Positions 7,995 through 17,986 of a stretch of 64,000 nt of DNA are shown here, piece after piece (position 1 is the first letter of the stretch; every line of letters begins with the position of its first letter). Location of the stretch: the NCBI RefSeq assembly GCF_900142965.1, contig NZ_FRCQ01000004.1, forward strand, positions 62,001-126,000, given 5' to 3'. The notes under the pieces are model-generated. The model saw only the letters and a list, made by a program, of their open reading frames with translations. It made no database searches and had not been told where the DNA came from. The DNA comes from Rhizobacter sp. OV335 (GTDB lineage: Bacteria; Pseudomonadota; Gammaproteobacteria; Burkholderiales; Burkholderiaceae_C). The translations under genes and the position numbers were made by a program.

Positions 7995-8527
7995 TCGAAT
8001 CCTTGGATGAGTGCCCGCACCACCGGCGCGAGCTTGGTTCTTGTCGTGGCCCACTTGCTGGCGCCGAAGCCGGCGTCGCCGACGCTGTAGCCGCTGCTCG
8101 CGAGCAGCGCGCCGCCCGATCGCTGCAGGCTCATCGAGGCGGCGCTCAGGTAGGGCCGGGCGGCATCGCCGAACGGCGGCGTGTCCCAGTCGACCGTGGC
8201 CGCATAGCGCAGCCAGACCTCGCAGTCGTCGGCACCGGCACCGGCCTCGTAGACGCGGCTCATGACGCCGATGCCCCGAAGCTCGGCCTGCAGCGCCGGC
8301 ACCAGGTCGGGCAAGGGCGCGTTGCGGTTGAACTCGATGCACAGCCGCTTCACCGGTGCATCGCCGAAGTGGACGGTGTTGGTCGCATGCGATGGCGAGC
8401 GGCCGATCGCCAGCGAGGTCGCGCTGCCGGTCGCCTTCACCAGCTCCCAGGTGGGCGCGGGGCTCAGCAGCGAACAGCCGGCCAGGCCCAGGCAGGCAGC
8501 CGAGACAGCGGCAAGGCGCAGGTGCAT
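7991..8527 (-). CDS. hypothetical lipoprotein coupled to flgH
   Basis: 178 residues with a lipoprotein signal (AAVSAACLGLAGC). The mature part has a conserved-looking core (KRLCIEFNRNAPLPDLVPAL, DCEVWLRYAATVDWD) and ends ASKWATTRTKLAPVVRALI. This resembles small Sbal_3080-type lipoproteins, but I cannot assign a family securely. It overlaps the flgH start by 4 bp and follows the 109-residue gene by 7 bp, so all are surely co-transcribed. It may assist outer-membrane placement of the FlgH-like ring; this is inference from context. Confidence 0.7.
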   Translation of the reverse strand: MHLRLAAVSAACLGLAGCSLLSPAPTWELVKATGSATSLAIGRSPSHATNTVHFGDAPVKRLCIEFNRNAPLPDLVPALQAELRGIGVMSRVYEAGAGADDCEVWLRYAATVDWDTPPFGDAARPYLSAASMSLQRSGGALLASSGYSVGDAGFGASKWATTRTKLAPVVRALIQGFE

Positions 8528-8534
8528 CACGGCC

Positions 8535-8864
8535 TCAGACGATCTCGTCGATGCGGCCGGCCAGGTCGAGCCCGGTCTGCGCGGCGTAGCCCGCCGCCAC
8601 CTGCACCACGTCGCCGACCAGCCCGTCGGGCGCACCGAGCGCGGCGAGCGCGAGGTGGGCGGCCAGCAGCACGGGGTCCGGTCCGGCGCCGCCATCGCTG
8701 TCGGCTCGGGCCTGGCCTTCGTGGCTGATCGAGACGGCGGTGCCGACGGTGTTGCCGGCCGGCGCCGGCGCCGCGGCTGCCCGGGCCGACGACCCCGCCG
8801 CGGGCGCGGCCGGCGCCGCATGCGCCGCGGAAGCGCCCGCGCCGATCGAAGCTGCATGCTCCAT
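8535..8864 (-). CDS. hypothetical Ala-rich protein in the flgH operon
   Basis: 109 residues. The first 40 are Ala/Pro/Gly-rich and probably disordered; the rest (GTAVSISHEGQARADSDGG and then VLLAAHLALAALG) is more regular and ends in DLAGRIDEIV. No signal peptide or clear membrane segment is visible, and I recognise no family. The start at 8864 lies one base after the stop of the preceding gene (TGAGATG), and the downstream lipoprotein begins 7 bp after its stop, which supports it as real coding sequence in a compact operon. Confidence 0.5.
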   Translation of the reverse strand: MEHAASIGAGASAAHAAPAAPAAGSSARAAAAPAPAGNTVGTAVSISHEGQARADSDGGAGPDPVLLAAHLALAALGAPDGLVGDVVQVAAGYAAQTGLDLAGRIDEIV

Positions 8865-8865
8865 C

Positions 8866-9114
8866 TCAGGCGGCCGGGCGCGGGGTCGTGGCGGCGGCGA
8901 GCGACACCGTCGAGAGCGAGCTGGCCAGGTCCGGCTTCGGCGGCGCCGACGCAGCAGCGGCCGGTGCGGCCTCAGCCGCGTCAGCGCCAATCGCCGAAGT
9001 GGCTGCCGGCTTCAGGCTGGAACCGAATCCACCGGCGGCAGCCGCCGGTGGTGTGGCAGCAGGCTTCGGAAGGGAGCGGGCCGACAGGTCGGCGGAAGGG
9101 CGGGCGACATGCAT
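8866..9114 (-). CDS. hypothetical small Ala/Pro/Ser-rich protein, first gene of the flgH operon
   Basis: 82 residues of low complexity (KPAATPPAAAAGGFGSSLKP), without a signal peptide or known motif. It is supported mainly by position: its stop abuts the next start by one base. Upstream lies the operon's promoter region shared with the broken DUF4398 gene on the other strand. It could instead be part of a leader; confidence is modest. Confidence 0.4.
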   Translation of the reverse strand: MHVARPSADLSARSLPKPAATPPAAAAGGFGSSLKPAATSAIGADAAEAAPAAAASAPPKPDLASSLSTVSLAAATTPRPAA

Positions 9115-9279
9115 GGTGGTGTCATGTGGGGGTTGCGATGAGAGTGAATTGTTCTCATCGCGAGCCCGGCCGATCGCCGGAAAAGCATGTCGCGCGATGA
9201 CCGCAGCGGGCCTTGGGTGATGGATATCACCCACGCGCTGGGTGCGCTGGCAGACAGACGGCGAGCGCAGCGCCTGCGA

Positions 9280-9567
9280 ATGTCCCACCCGCTTGTCACC
9301 GCCACCGCGCTCGCCGCCGTGTTGATGGGCTGCAGCACCGTGCCCGCGCCGAACGCCGCGCTCGACCGCGCACGCGCCAGCTACCGGCAGCTGGAGACTG
9401 ACCCGAAGGCCAACGAGTTCGCCGCCCCGGAGATGACGAGCTCGCGGACTTCATGCGCCAGCACCCGAGGCATCGCCGTGCAGCGGCTGACGACGCGCGG
9501 CTTCGGCGAGGCCTACCCGGCGGACGCCGGGCCGGTGTCCGCAGGTCAGTCGACCAGCAGCCGGTAG
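9280..9567 (+). pseudogene. remnant of a DUF4398/OmpA-domain lipoprotein
   Basis: The reading starts as an intact lipoprotein (MSHPLVTATALAAVLMGCS) followed by ALDRARASYRQLETDPKANE, the beginning of a DUF4398 domain. It then breaks. The next recognisable piece, DELADFMRQHP (from 9435), belongs to an OmpA-like peptidoglycan-binding domain but is in another frame. The final piece, RGIAVQRLTTRGFGEAYP, is the distal part of the same OmpA domain back in the first frame. Full-length relatives have roughly 250-300 residues; here two internal deletions or frameshifts leave 95 codons. Its end overlaps the 3' end of kdpE on the other strand. Read as a decayed gene. Confidence 0.75.
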
Positions 9568-10241
9568 CCGACCCCCGTCTCGGTCAGGATGTGGCGCGGC
9601 TGCGCCGAGTCGTCCTCCAGCTTCTGCCGCAGGTTGCCCATGTAGACGCGCAGGTAGTGCGTGCTCTGCGCATGCCCCGGCCCCCACACCTCGCGCAGCA
9701 GGTGCGGATGCGTCAGCACGCGGCCGGCATTCGCGATCAGCACGCCGAGCAGCCGGTACTCGATCGGCGTCAGGTGCACCTCGGTGCCGCGCCGGCGCAC
9801 CACGCGCGCCGACAGGTCGACCTCGACCTCGCCGAAACGGAACAGCGCATCGGCCGGCGCCCGCCCGGCCCGCATGCGGCGCAGGTTGGCCCGCGTGCGC
9901 GCGAGCAGCTCGGCCACGCCGAACGGCTTGGTGATGAAGTCGTCGGCGCCGGCGTCGAGGGCCGCCACCTTGTCGCTCTCCTGGGTGCGCGCCGACAGCA
10001 CGATGACCGGCACGCCCGACCAGCTGCGCAGCTGGCGGATGAAGTCGACGCCATCGCCGTCGGGCAGGCCGAGGTCGGCGATCACCAGGTCGGGCCGCCG
10101 CGTGCCGGCTTCGATCAGCCCCTGCTTCACGGTGCCGGCCTCGAACACCTGCCAGCCCTCGCCCTCCAGCGAGTGGCGGACGAACTGGCGGATCTCGCGC
10201 TCGTCCTCGAGCACCAGCGCGATCGGCAGCGGCGTGGACAT
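9546..10241 (-). CDS. kdpE: response regulator, KdpE-like
   Basis: 231 residues: a receiver domain with phospho-acceptor Asp56 in VIADLGLPDGDG and the conserved Lys in ITKPFG, and an OmpR-type winged helix DNA-binding domain (HLTPIEYRLLGVLIANAG, STHYLRVYMGNLRQKLE). The output sequence is the KdpE subtype that activates the KdpFABC potassium pump under potassium limitation. Unusually, neither the kinase kdpD nor kdpABC is adjacent: downstream is the remnant gene and upstream an unrelated oxidoreductase on the other strand. It is either separated from its partners or serves another kinase. Confidence 0.85.
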   Translation of the reverse strand: MSTPLPIALVLEDEREIRQFVRHSLEGEGWQVFEAGTVKQGLIEAGTRRPDLVIADLGLPDGDGVDFIRQLRSWSGVPVIVLSARTQESDKVAALDAGADDFITKPFGVAELLARTRANLRRMRAGRAPADALFRFGEVEVDLSARVVRRRGTEVHLTPIEYRLLGVLIANAGRVLTHPHLLREVWGPGHAQSTHYLRVYMGNLRQKLEDDSAQPRHILTETGVGYRLLVD

Positions 10242-10345
10242 CAGGTCTCCTGCGGCAGGTGGGTGAGCGGTGAAGGAGGAAGTGAGGAGGGATTGTCACA
10301 GCCATTCGTGCCACGATGTCCGACCGCAACCCACCGGAGCGACCC

Positions 10346-11872
10346 ATGAGCGACGACACCCCTCCCGACCTGGCCGCCGGCATCCCGCTCGAGCGCATCG
10401 CCGACGGTGCGATGCTCGCCGGCCGGATCGACGGCGAAGACGCGCTGCTGGTGCGCCAGGGCGATGCGGTCTTCGCGATCGGCGCGCAGTGCACCCACTA
10501 CCACGCAGCGCTGGCCGACGGCCTGCTCGACGGCCACGTGCTGCACTGCCCGATGCACCACGCGCAGTTCGACATCCGCAGCGGCACGGCGCTGTGCGCG
10601 CCGGCGCTCGACGACCTGCCCTGCTGGCGCGTCGAGCAGCGCGGCGGCCAGGTGTTCGCGCGCGAGCGCCTCGTCGCCGCGCCGCGTTCGCGCCGCGAGG
10701 CAAGGCCGGACGCGCTCGACGACGTGCTCATCGTCGGCGGCGGCGCGGCCGGCCTGGCCGCCGCCGACATGCTGCGGCGCGAGGGCTACGAAGGCCGGCT
10801 GGCGATCCTCAGTGCCGACGCCGACCCGCCCGTCGACCGGCCGAACCTGTCGAAGGACTTCCTCGCCGGCACCGCCGAGGCCGACTGGCTGCCGTTGCGG
10901 CCCGACGCGTGGTATGCCGAACGCCGCATCGAGCTGCTGCTGGACACGCGGGTCGACGCGATCGACGTCGCCGCGCGCCGGCTGCGGCTGGCCGGCGGCG
11001 CGACGCGGCCGTTCGGCGCGCTGCTGCTCGCCACCGGCGCCGACCCGGTGCGGCTCGAGGTGCCCGGTGCCGCGCCCGGCCAGGTGCTCGGCCTGCGCAG
11101 CTTCGCCGACAGCCGTGCGATCGTCGCGCGGGCGGCAACCGCCCGCTCGGCGCTGGTCGTCGGCGCGAGCTTCATCGGCCTCGAGGTCGCGGCATCGCTG
11201 CGCGCACGCGGGCTGGAGGTGCACGTGGTGGCGCCCGATGCGGTGCCGATGCAGCGCGTGCTCGGCCCGGAGCTCGGCGCCTTCGTGCGCGAGCTGCATG
11301 CCTCCCACGGCGTGGTCTTCCACCTCGGCACCACGCTCGAACGCCTCGATGGCACGCAGGCCCGGCTGGCCGATGGCACGGTGGTCACGGCCGACATGGT
11401 CGTCGCGGGCATCGGCGTGCGGCCCGCGCTCGCACTGGCCGAGCAGGCCGGGTTCGCGGTCGACCGCGGCGTCAGCGTCGACGCCTGGCTGCAGACCAGT
11501 GCGCCCGGCATCTACGCGGCCGGCGACATCGCGCGCTGGCCGGATCCGCATTCGGGCGAGCGCATCCGCGTGGAGCACTGGGCGCTGGCCGAGCGCCAGG
11601 GCCAGGTCGCCGCGCTGAACATGCTCGGCCAGCGCCGCGCGTTCGACATCAGTCCGTTCTTCTGGAGCCAGCACTACGACGTGACGATCCAGTACGTGGG
11701 CCACGCCGAACGCTGGGATGCGATCGAGATCGACGGCTCGCTGGCGGCACGCGACTGCAGCGTGCGCTACCTGCTCGGCGGCCGGGTGCTCGCGGTCGTG
11801 ACCCTCGGCCGCGACCTGGCGAGCCTGCGCGCCGAGCGCGCGCTCGAAGCCGACATGGCACCGGCGGGCTGA
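10346..11872 (+). CDS. Rieske-domain FAD-dependent reductase (AIF/ferredoxin reductase type)
   Basis: 508 residues. An N-terminal Rieske [2Fe-2S] domain has the ligands Cys49/His51 (CTHYH) and Cys68/His71 (CPMHH). It is followed by a pyridine nucleotide-disulphide oxidoreductase fold with the FAD motif VGGGAAGLAAAD, the NAD motif VVGASFIGLEVAASL, and AAGDIARWPD before the reductase C-terminal domain. This is the AIF-like/nitrite reductase-like flavoprotein group that passes electrons from NAD(P)H to an acceptor. The ATG at 10346 has GGAG 6 bases upstream; an ATG at 10316 has none. It is a single gene between divergent kdpE and convergent lysR; the acceptor is unknown. Confidence 0.85.
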   Translation: MSDDTPPDLAAGIPLERIADGAMLAGRIDGEDALLVRQGDAVFAIGAQCTHYHAALADGLLDGHVLHCPMHHAQFDIRSGTALCAPALDDLPCWRVEQRGGQVFARERLVAAPRSRREARPDALDDVLIVGGGAAGLAAADMLRREGYEGRLAILSADADPPVDRPNLSKDFLAGTAEADWLPLRPDAWYAERRIELLLDTRVDAIDVAARRLRLAGGATRPFGALLLATGADPVRLEVPGAAPGQVLGLRSFADSRAIVARAATARSALVVGASFIGLEVAASLRARGLEVHVVAPDAVPMQRVLGPELGAFVRELHASHGVVFHLGTTLERLDGTQARLADGTVVTADMVVAGIGVRPALALAEQAGFAVDRGVSVDAWLQTSAPGIYAAGDIARWPDPHSGERIRVEHWALAERQGQVAALNMLGQRRAFDISPFFWSQHYDVTIQYVGHAERWDAIEIDGSLAARDCSVRYLLGGRVLAVVTLGRDLASLRAERALEADMAPAG

Positions 11873-11886
11873 CCGATGGCGGGGCG

Positions 11887-12747
11887 CTACTCGTGGTCGG
11901 CCGTCGTGCCGCCGGCGGCATGGCGCAGCCCGTCGAGCGCCGGCTGCACGACCGCGGCATCGGACTCTTCGGCGAACACCGCGTAGGCCGGGTACAGGAA
12001 CTCGGGCGCGCCCTTCACGCGGTGCAGCCGGCCGCTGTCGAGGTGCTTGCGCACGACCGCCAGCCGGAAGTAGCCGGAGCCGCCGGCCGCCAGCACGAAC
12101 TCGCGGCCGAGCGGCCCGAGCCCGGCCGACACGGCCGCATGGCCGAGCTGCGGGAAGGCCAGGCTGTGCTGCTGTGCGAACTCCGGGCCCCAGTCGACGT
12201 AGACGTAGTCGGCCGGGTCGAGTCGGCGCGCCCGCTTGTGGGTGGTGACCAGCACCAGCTTCTCCTCGATCAGCAGCTCGATGCGCAGGCCCGGGCGGCG
12301 CTGCGGCGCATAGACCACCGCGATGTCGAGCATGCCGGAGGCCACGCGGTCCATCAGCTCGCCGGCCACGCCCACCTCGGTGCGCAGCGCCAGGTGCGGC
12401 GCCGCGTTGCGCATCCACAGCAGCCAGTCGAGCAGCAGCGGATCCCACAGGCTCATCTCGCAGCCGACCGTCAGCACCGACTCATGGCCGGCCGGCACCG
12501 CCACCTGGTGGCGCGCACGCTCCCACACCTGCACCATCATCGACGCATGACGCACGAAGCGTTCGCCGGCCGGCGTGAGCGACGCGCCGGCCTTGCTGCG
12601 CACGAACAGGGTCGCGCCGACCGCTTCCTCGAGCGCCTTCACGCGGGCGCTGACCGCCGTCTGCGTGACGTGCAGCCGGTCGGCCGCGCGCACGAAGCTG
12701 CCGGTGTCGACGATGTCGAGGAAGGTGCGGGCCAGGGTCACGTCCAC
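11887..12747 (-). CDS. LysR-family transcriptional regulator
   Basis: 286 residues starting at a GTG with GGAGG 5 bases upstream. HTH in residues 1-60 (FVRAADRLHVTQTAVSARVK), effector-binding domain beyond. It faces the 65-residue gene across about 120 bp; that gap contains GCAA-GATTA-TTGC (12772-12784), a possible LysR-type dyad. Its target is unknown. Confidence 0.85.
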   Translation of the reverse strand: MDVTLARTFLDIVDTGSFVRAADRLHVTQTAVSARVKALEEAVGATLFVRSKAGASLTPAGERFVRHASMMVQVWERARHQVAVPAGHESVLTVGCEMSLWDPLLLDWLLWMRNAAPHLALRTEVGVAGELMDRVASGMLDIAVVYAPQRRPGLRIELLIEEKLVLVTTHKRARRLDPADYVYVDWGPEFAQQHSLAFPQLGHAAVSAGLGPLGREFVLAAGGSGYFRLAVVRKHLDSGRLHRVKGAPEFLYPAYAVFAEESDAAVVQPALDGLRHAAGGTTADHE

Positions 12748-12865
12748 GGGGCCTCCGGAGCCGATTTGAATGCAAGATTATTGCTTCTATCGGCCAATAA
12801 AGATCGCTTTACCAGGCCTCAAGCAAGGGCGACCATCACCGGCACCGAACCAGAAGGAGTCCACG

Positions 12866-13063
12866 ATGAACATGCGCTCTCAGAACACCAGCCCGCGGCC
12901 CGCCGCAGCGGAACGCCCGCAGGCCGGGCCCGCGCAACGCGGGGATGCACCGCGCCGCAACGCCGACCCGCAGCGCTTGCCCGCTGCCGCGCAGAGCCGC
13001 AGCGATGCGCGTCACGCGACCCGCGTGGCGGCCGACAGCGAGGTCCTGATCGTCGGCGTCTGA
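12866..13063 (+). CDS. hypothetical 65-residue disordered protein
   Basis: The ATG at 12866 has an excellent ribosome binding site (AGAAGGAG, spacing 6). The protein is Pro/Ala/Arg/Gln-rich (SPRPAAAERPQAGPAQRGDA) and ends in a hydrophobic patch, ADSEVLIVGV. No signal peptide or known family. It is divergent from a LysR gene and convergent with ridA. The strong initiation signal argues that it is translated. A leader or modified-peptide precursor is possible, but no maturation enzyme is adjacent. Confidence 0.5.
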   Translation: MNMRSQNTSPRPAAAERPQAGPAQRGDAPRRNADPQRLPAAAQSRSDARHATRVAADSEVLIVGV

Positions 13064-13082
13064 CGCCGTCGCCCTCGCTTCG

Positions 13083-13487
13083 TCAGATCGGGGCGGCCTC
13101 GGGCAGCTTCGCGATCCCCTTGATCTCGAACTGGAACCCGTACAGCCAGGTCACGCCGACGCCGGTGAGCGTCGGGTGCGGGGCGTTGCCCCAGTACTCC
13201 GGCACGATCTTCCAGACCGTGTCGAAGGTCGATTCGGGATCGACCAGAAAGACGGTCACGTCGACCACGTCGTCGAACGTGCAACCCGCGGCCGCGAGGA
13301 CAGCGTTCAGGTTGTCGAACGCGAGCCGCACCTGCGCCTGCAGGTCCGGCTCGGGCGAGCCGTCCGGCCGGCTGCCGACCTGCCCCGAGACGAACAGGAA
13401 GCCGTTCGACCGGATCGCCGGGGAATAGCGATTCCTGTCGTAGAGCGCCTGGCGCCCGGCCGGGAAAACCACATCACGTTGGCCCAT
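13083..13487 (-). CDS. RidA/YjgF-family protein
   Basis: 134 residues of the YjgF/YER057c/UK114 fold, with FLFVSGQVGSRPDG near the N-terminus and VDVTVFLVDPESTFDTVWKI in the middle. Typical RidA proteins are trimeric cytosolic enamine/imine deaminases; the RidA signature Arg around residue 105 is not obvious here (HPTLTGVGVTWL), so this may be one of the subfamilies lacking canonical deaminase activity. Divergent from the LysR gene at 13629, which probably regulates it. Between them AGGGATCCCT (13544-13553) is a perfect palindrome. Confidence 0.85.
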   Translation of the reverse strand: MGQRDVVFPAGRQALYDRNRYSPAIRSNGFLFVSGQVGSRPDGSPEPDLQAQVRLAFDNLNAVLAAAGCTFDDVVDVTVFLVDPESTFDTVWKIVPEYWGNAPHPTLTGVGVTWLYGFQFEIKGIAKLPEAAPI

Positions 13488-13628
13488 CGATGTCGTCCTT
13501 GAAGGGGTCGAAGCCGACCCGTTGTTTGCGATGAAGGGACTCTAGGGATCCCTGGCGCCCGGATCTACGGGGTCCGTCAACAATCACCGTTTGCGAAAAC
13601 CGAACAATCAAGCGACCGAGGGGCAGCG

Positions 13629-14631
13629 ATGGACCGTTTCGATGCGATGCAGGCATTCGCCCGCGTGGTGGAAACCGGCAGCTTCACGAAGGCCGCCGAC
13701 ACGCTCCAGCTGAGCAAGACCAGCGTGACGCAACTGGTGCAGCAGCTGGAGGCGCGATTGCGCGTGAAGCTGCTGAACCGCACGACGCGCAAGGTCAACG
13801 TGACGGCCGACGGCGAGGCGTACTACGAGCACGTGCTGCGGCTGCTGGCCGACATGGACGACGCCGAGGCCAGCCTGCCCGGCGCGTCGTCGTCGCCGCG
13901 GGGCCGCTTGCGGGTCGACGTGCCGAGCCCGCTGGCGCTGATGATCCTGGTGCCGGCCTTGCCGGCGTTCCATGCGCGCTACCCTGACATCCAGCTCGAC
14001 CTGGGCGTGAGCGACCGCATGGTGGACCTGATCGGCGAGAAGGTGGATTGCGTCGTGCGCGGCGGCGAACTCACCGACCTGTCGCTGATGGCGCGCCGCA
14101 TCGGTGATCTCCAGGCCCGGGTCTGTGCGGCGCCGAGCTACCTGGCGCGCGCGGGCACGCCGGCGCATCCGCGGGAGCTGCAGGATACGCATCACCGCAT
14201 CGTCGGCTTCAAGGGCTCGCGCACCGGCAAGGTCGTGCCCTACGCGATGCAGCGCGACGGCGAGCGCATCGAGGTGCTCGGGCGCTACGTGGTGGCGCTG
14301 GACGACGGCAACGCCTACCTCGCGGCCGGCCTGGCGGGCCTGGGGGCGCTCTGGTTGCCGGACTACATGTCGCAGGCGCATCGCGCGCGCGGCGAGCTGG
14401 TGCCGCTGTTTCCCGACTGGCGCTTCGACCCGATGCCGCTCTACGTGGCGTTTCCGCCGAACCGGTACGTCAGCGCGAAGCTGCGGGTGTTCATCGAGTG
14501 GGTGGCCGAGTTGATGGCGCAGCATGCGCCGGTGGACGGGCCGGTTTCTCAAAGATACCAATTCCAACCGCTTGCACAGCGCGATTCACGACAATCCGGA
14601 CGCCTCCAATCCATTGGCCACAGCCCACTCC

Positions 14632-14645
<14 letters not shown>
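13629..14645 (+). CDS. LysR-family regulator with a C-terminal run-on
   Basis: 338 residues: HTH (residues 5-62, FTKAADTLQLSKTSVTQLVQ) and a standard effector domain. LysR proteins of this CrgA-like group end near residue 303 (FIEWVAELMAQHAP). Here another 35 polar residues follow, encoded by DNA with an intergenic look that reaches 14 bp into the next gene. Loss of the ancestral stop codon is the simplest explanation. It is divergent from ridA. Confidence 0.85.
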
Positions 14646-16173
<1,528 letters not shown>

Positions 16174-16177
16174 CCAG

Positions 16178-17764
16178 TCAGGCCCTGCCCAACGGAGCTC
16201 GCGCCACGTCGCCGTGCGCCAGCTTGAAGACCGCCATGGTCTGCACCAGTTGCAGCGCCTGCACCTTCAGGCTCTCGGCCGCAGCAGCGCTTTCCTCCAC
16301 CAGGGCTGCGTTCTGCTGCGTGACCCGATCCATCTGGTTGACGGCATCTCCGACCTGCGAGACCCCGGCGCTCTGCTCGGCGCTGGCCGAACTGATTTCC
16401 CCCATGATGTCGGTCACGCGCCGGATCGAGTCGACCACTTCGGTCATCGTGACGCCGGCTTGATCGACCAGTGCCGTGCCCTGTTCGACACGTTCCACGC
16501 TGGCGCCGATCAAGCTCTTGATTTCCTTGGCCGCTTCAGCCGATCGGCCCGCCAGACTGCGCACCTCGGTCGCGACCACCGCAAAGCCGCGGCCCTGTTC
16601 GCCGGCGCGCGCTGCTTCCACGGCAGCGTTCAGCGCGAGGATGTTGGTCTGGAAGGCGATACCGTCGATGACCCCGATGATGTCGACGATCTTCTTCGAA
16701 CTGTCGTTGATGGCCTTCATGGTGCTCACGACCTGGCCGACCACGTCGCCGCCCTTGATGGCCACGGTGCTGGCGTTCATCGCGAGCTGATTGGCCTGCC
16801 TGGCGTTGTCGGCGTTTTGCTTGACCGTGGAACTGAGTTGCTCCATCGAGGCCGCGGTCTCTTCGAGCGCCGAGGCCTGCTCTTCGGTGCGCTGGCTCAA
16901 GTCCATGTTGCCTTGAGCGATCTGCGCCGAGGCGGTGGCAACCGACTCCGAGTTCTGCCGCACGCTCGATACCACCGTCGAGAGCCTGGCCTGCATCTCC
17001 TTGAGTTGGGCCATCATGCTCGTGGTGTCGCCTCGCTTGAGGTCGATCGTCACGCTGAGGTCGCCGGCGGCGACGCTTCGCGCCAGATCCGCAGCCTCGC
17101 CCGGCTCGCCTCCGAGTTGGCGTCCGAGGGAACGCACCAGCACGAAACCGAAGATCCCGGCAAACAGCAAGCCCGCCAGGATGGCCGTGATCGAGGTGGC
17201 ACGAATCGTCGCATAGCGTGCGTCGGCTTCCTCGTATTCCCTGCGCGCCTCGTCGATCTGGATCTTGACGAGCGCATCGATGCCTTGTGCGAGCGGGATG
17301 AACAACGGCCGAATCTTCTCCGTCACCAAATGCCTGGCCTGCGTCAAGTCGTTGGCACGAAGCGCAGCCACGGCCGGCATCAATCCTTCCTGGACAAACT
17401 GCTTGCGGGACTCGACGAACGCCTTCGAAATCTTCTCTTCCTCCGGCGTCAGGTTTGACGCCGCATAGTCATCCCAGACCTTGCTGGCCTTGGCGATGTT
17501 GGCTTCGATCTGGCCGGTCGTCTCGGCGATTTTCTCGGGCGTCGGGGTGACCAGCGCGATATTGAGGTCCATGCGGTTGATCAACTGCAAGGCCCTGATC
17601 TCGCCCAGTTGAGACGAGGGCACGGTGCGATCCGCGTAGACGGCCTTCAATGCGTCGTTGGACCGGCCGATGCCCAACAGGCCGAGGCCGCCGATCGCCA
17701 CGAGCAGCGCCGAGAGGACGCCGATCAGCATCATCAACCGAGTGGAAACTTTGAGCTTGTTCAT
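16178..17764 (-). CDS. methyl-accepting chemotaxis protein
   Basis: 528 residues. N-terminal membrane helix (about 9-32), periplasmic four-helix-bundle domain (about 35-190), second helix ([19 protein letters not shown]), a HAMP linker (about 212-265) and a cytoplasmic signalling domain with the conserved hairpin tip ([20 protein letters not shown]). It senses a ligand in the periplasm and controls CheA. No CheB/CheR-docking pentapeptide is evident at the C-terminus ([10 protein letters not shown]). It is a single gene, convergent with the DUF4832 gene. Confidence 0.95.
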   Translation of the reverse strand: MNKLKVSTRLMMLIGVLSALLVAIGGLGLLGIGRSNDALKAVYADRTVPSSQLGEIRALQLINRMDLNIALVTPTPEKIAETTGQIEANIAKASKVWDDYAASNLTPEEEKISKAFVESRKQFVQEGLMPAVAALRANDLTQARHLVTEKIRPLFIPLAQGIDALVKIQIDEARREYEEADARYATIRATSITAILAGLLFAGIFGFVLVRSLGRQLGGEPGEAADLARSVAAGDLSVTIDLKRGDTTSMMAQLKEMQARLSTVVSSVRQNSESVATASAQIAQGNMDLSQRTEEQASALEETAASMEQLSSTVKQNADNARQANQLAMNASTVAIKGGDVVGQVVSTMKAINDSSKKIVDIIGVIDGIAFQTNILALNAAVEAARAGEQGRGFAVVATEVRSLAGRSAEAAKEIKSLIGASVERVEQGTALVDQAGVTMTEVVDSIRRVTDIMGEISSASAEQSAGVSQVGDAVNQMDRVTQQNAALVEESAAAAESLKVQALQLVQTMAVFKLAHGDVARAPLGRA

Positions 17765-17986
17765 GGCGATGGCCGAGCTTCGGCACGGACCGCCCAGGGG
17801 AAAATTCCCGCGGGGCGCAATGACGTAAGAGGGTTGTCGGTCTTCGCCGGGGCGCCTTGAGCCGTCGAGCGGTTGAATGTCTCAACCTGGGTGCATGCGT
17901 TGGCTCGGGGCGCTGATCCGGGTCGCGCGCCCCGAGTTTGCCGGGTGCCGGAACTGTCGGCGGTTCGGGCCTGCCCCCCTCCCTCA

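Noticed and set aside
10270-13428. A 1052-codon plus-strand frame across the reductase, LysR and RidA region
   Set aside because: It runs out of frame through the Rieske reductase and antisense through the LysR and RidA genes, all of which have clear family motifs.
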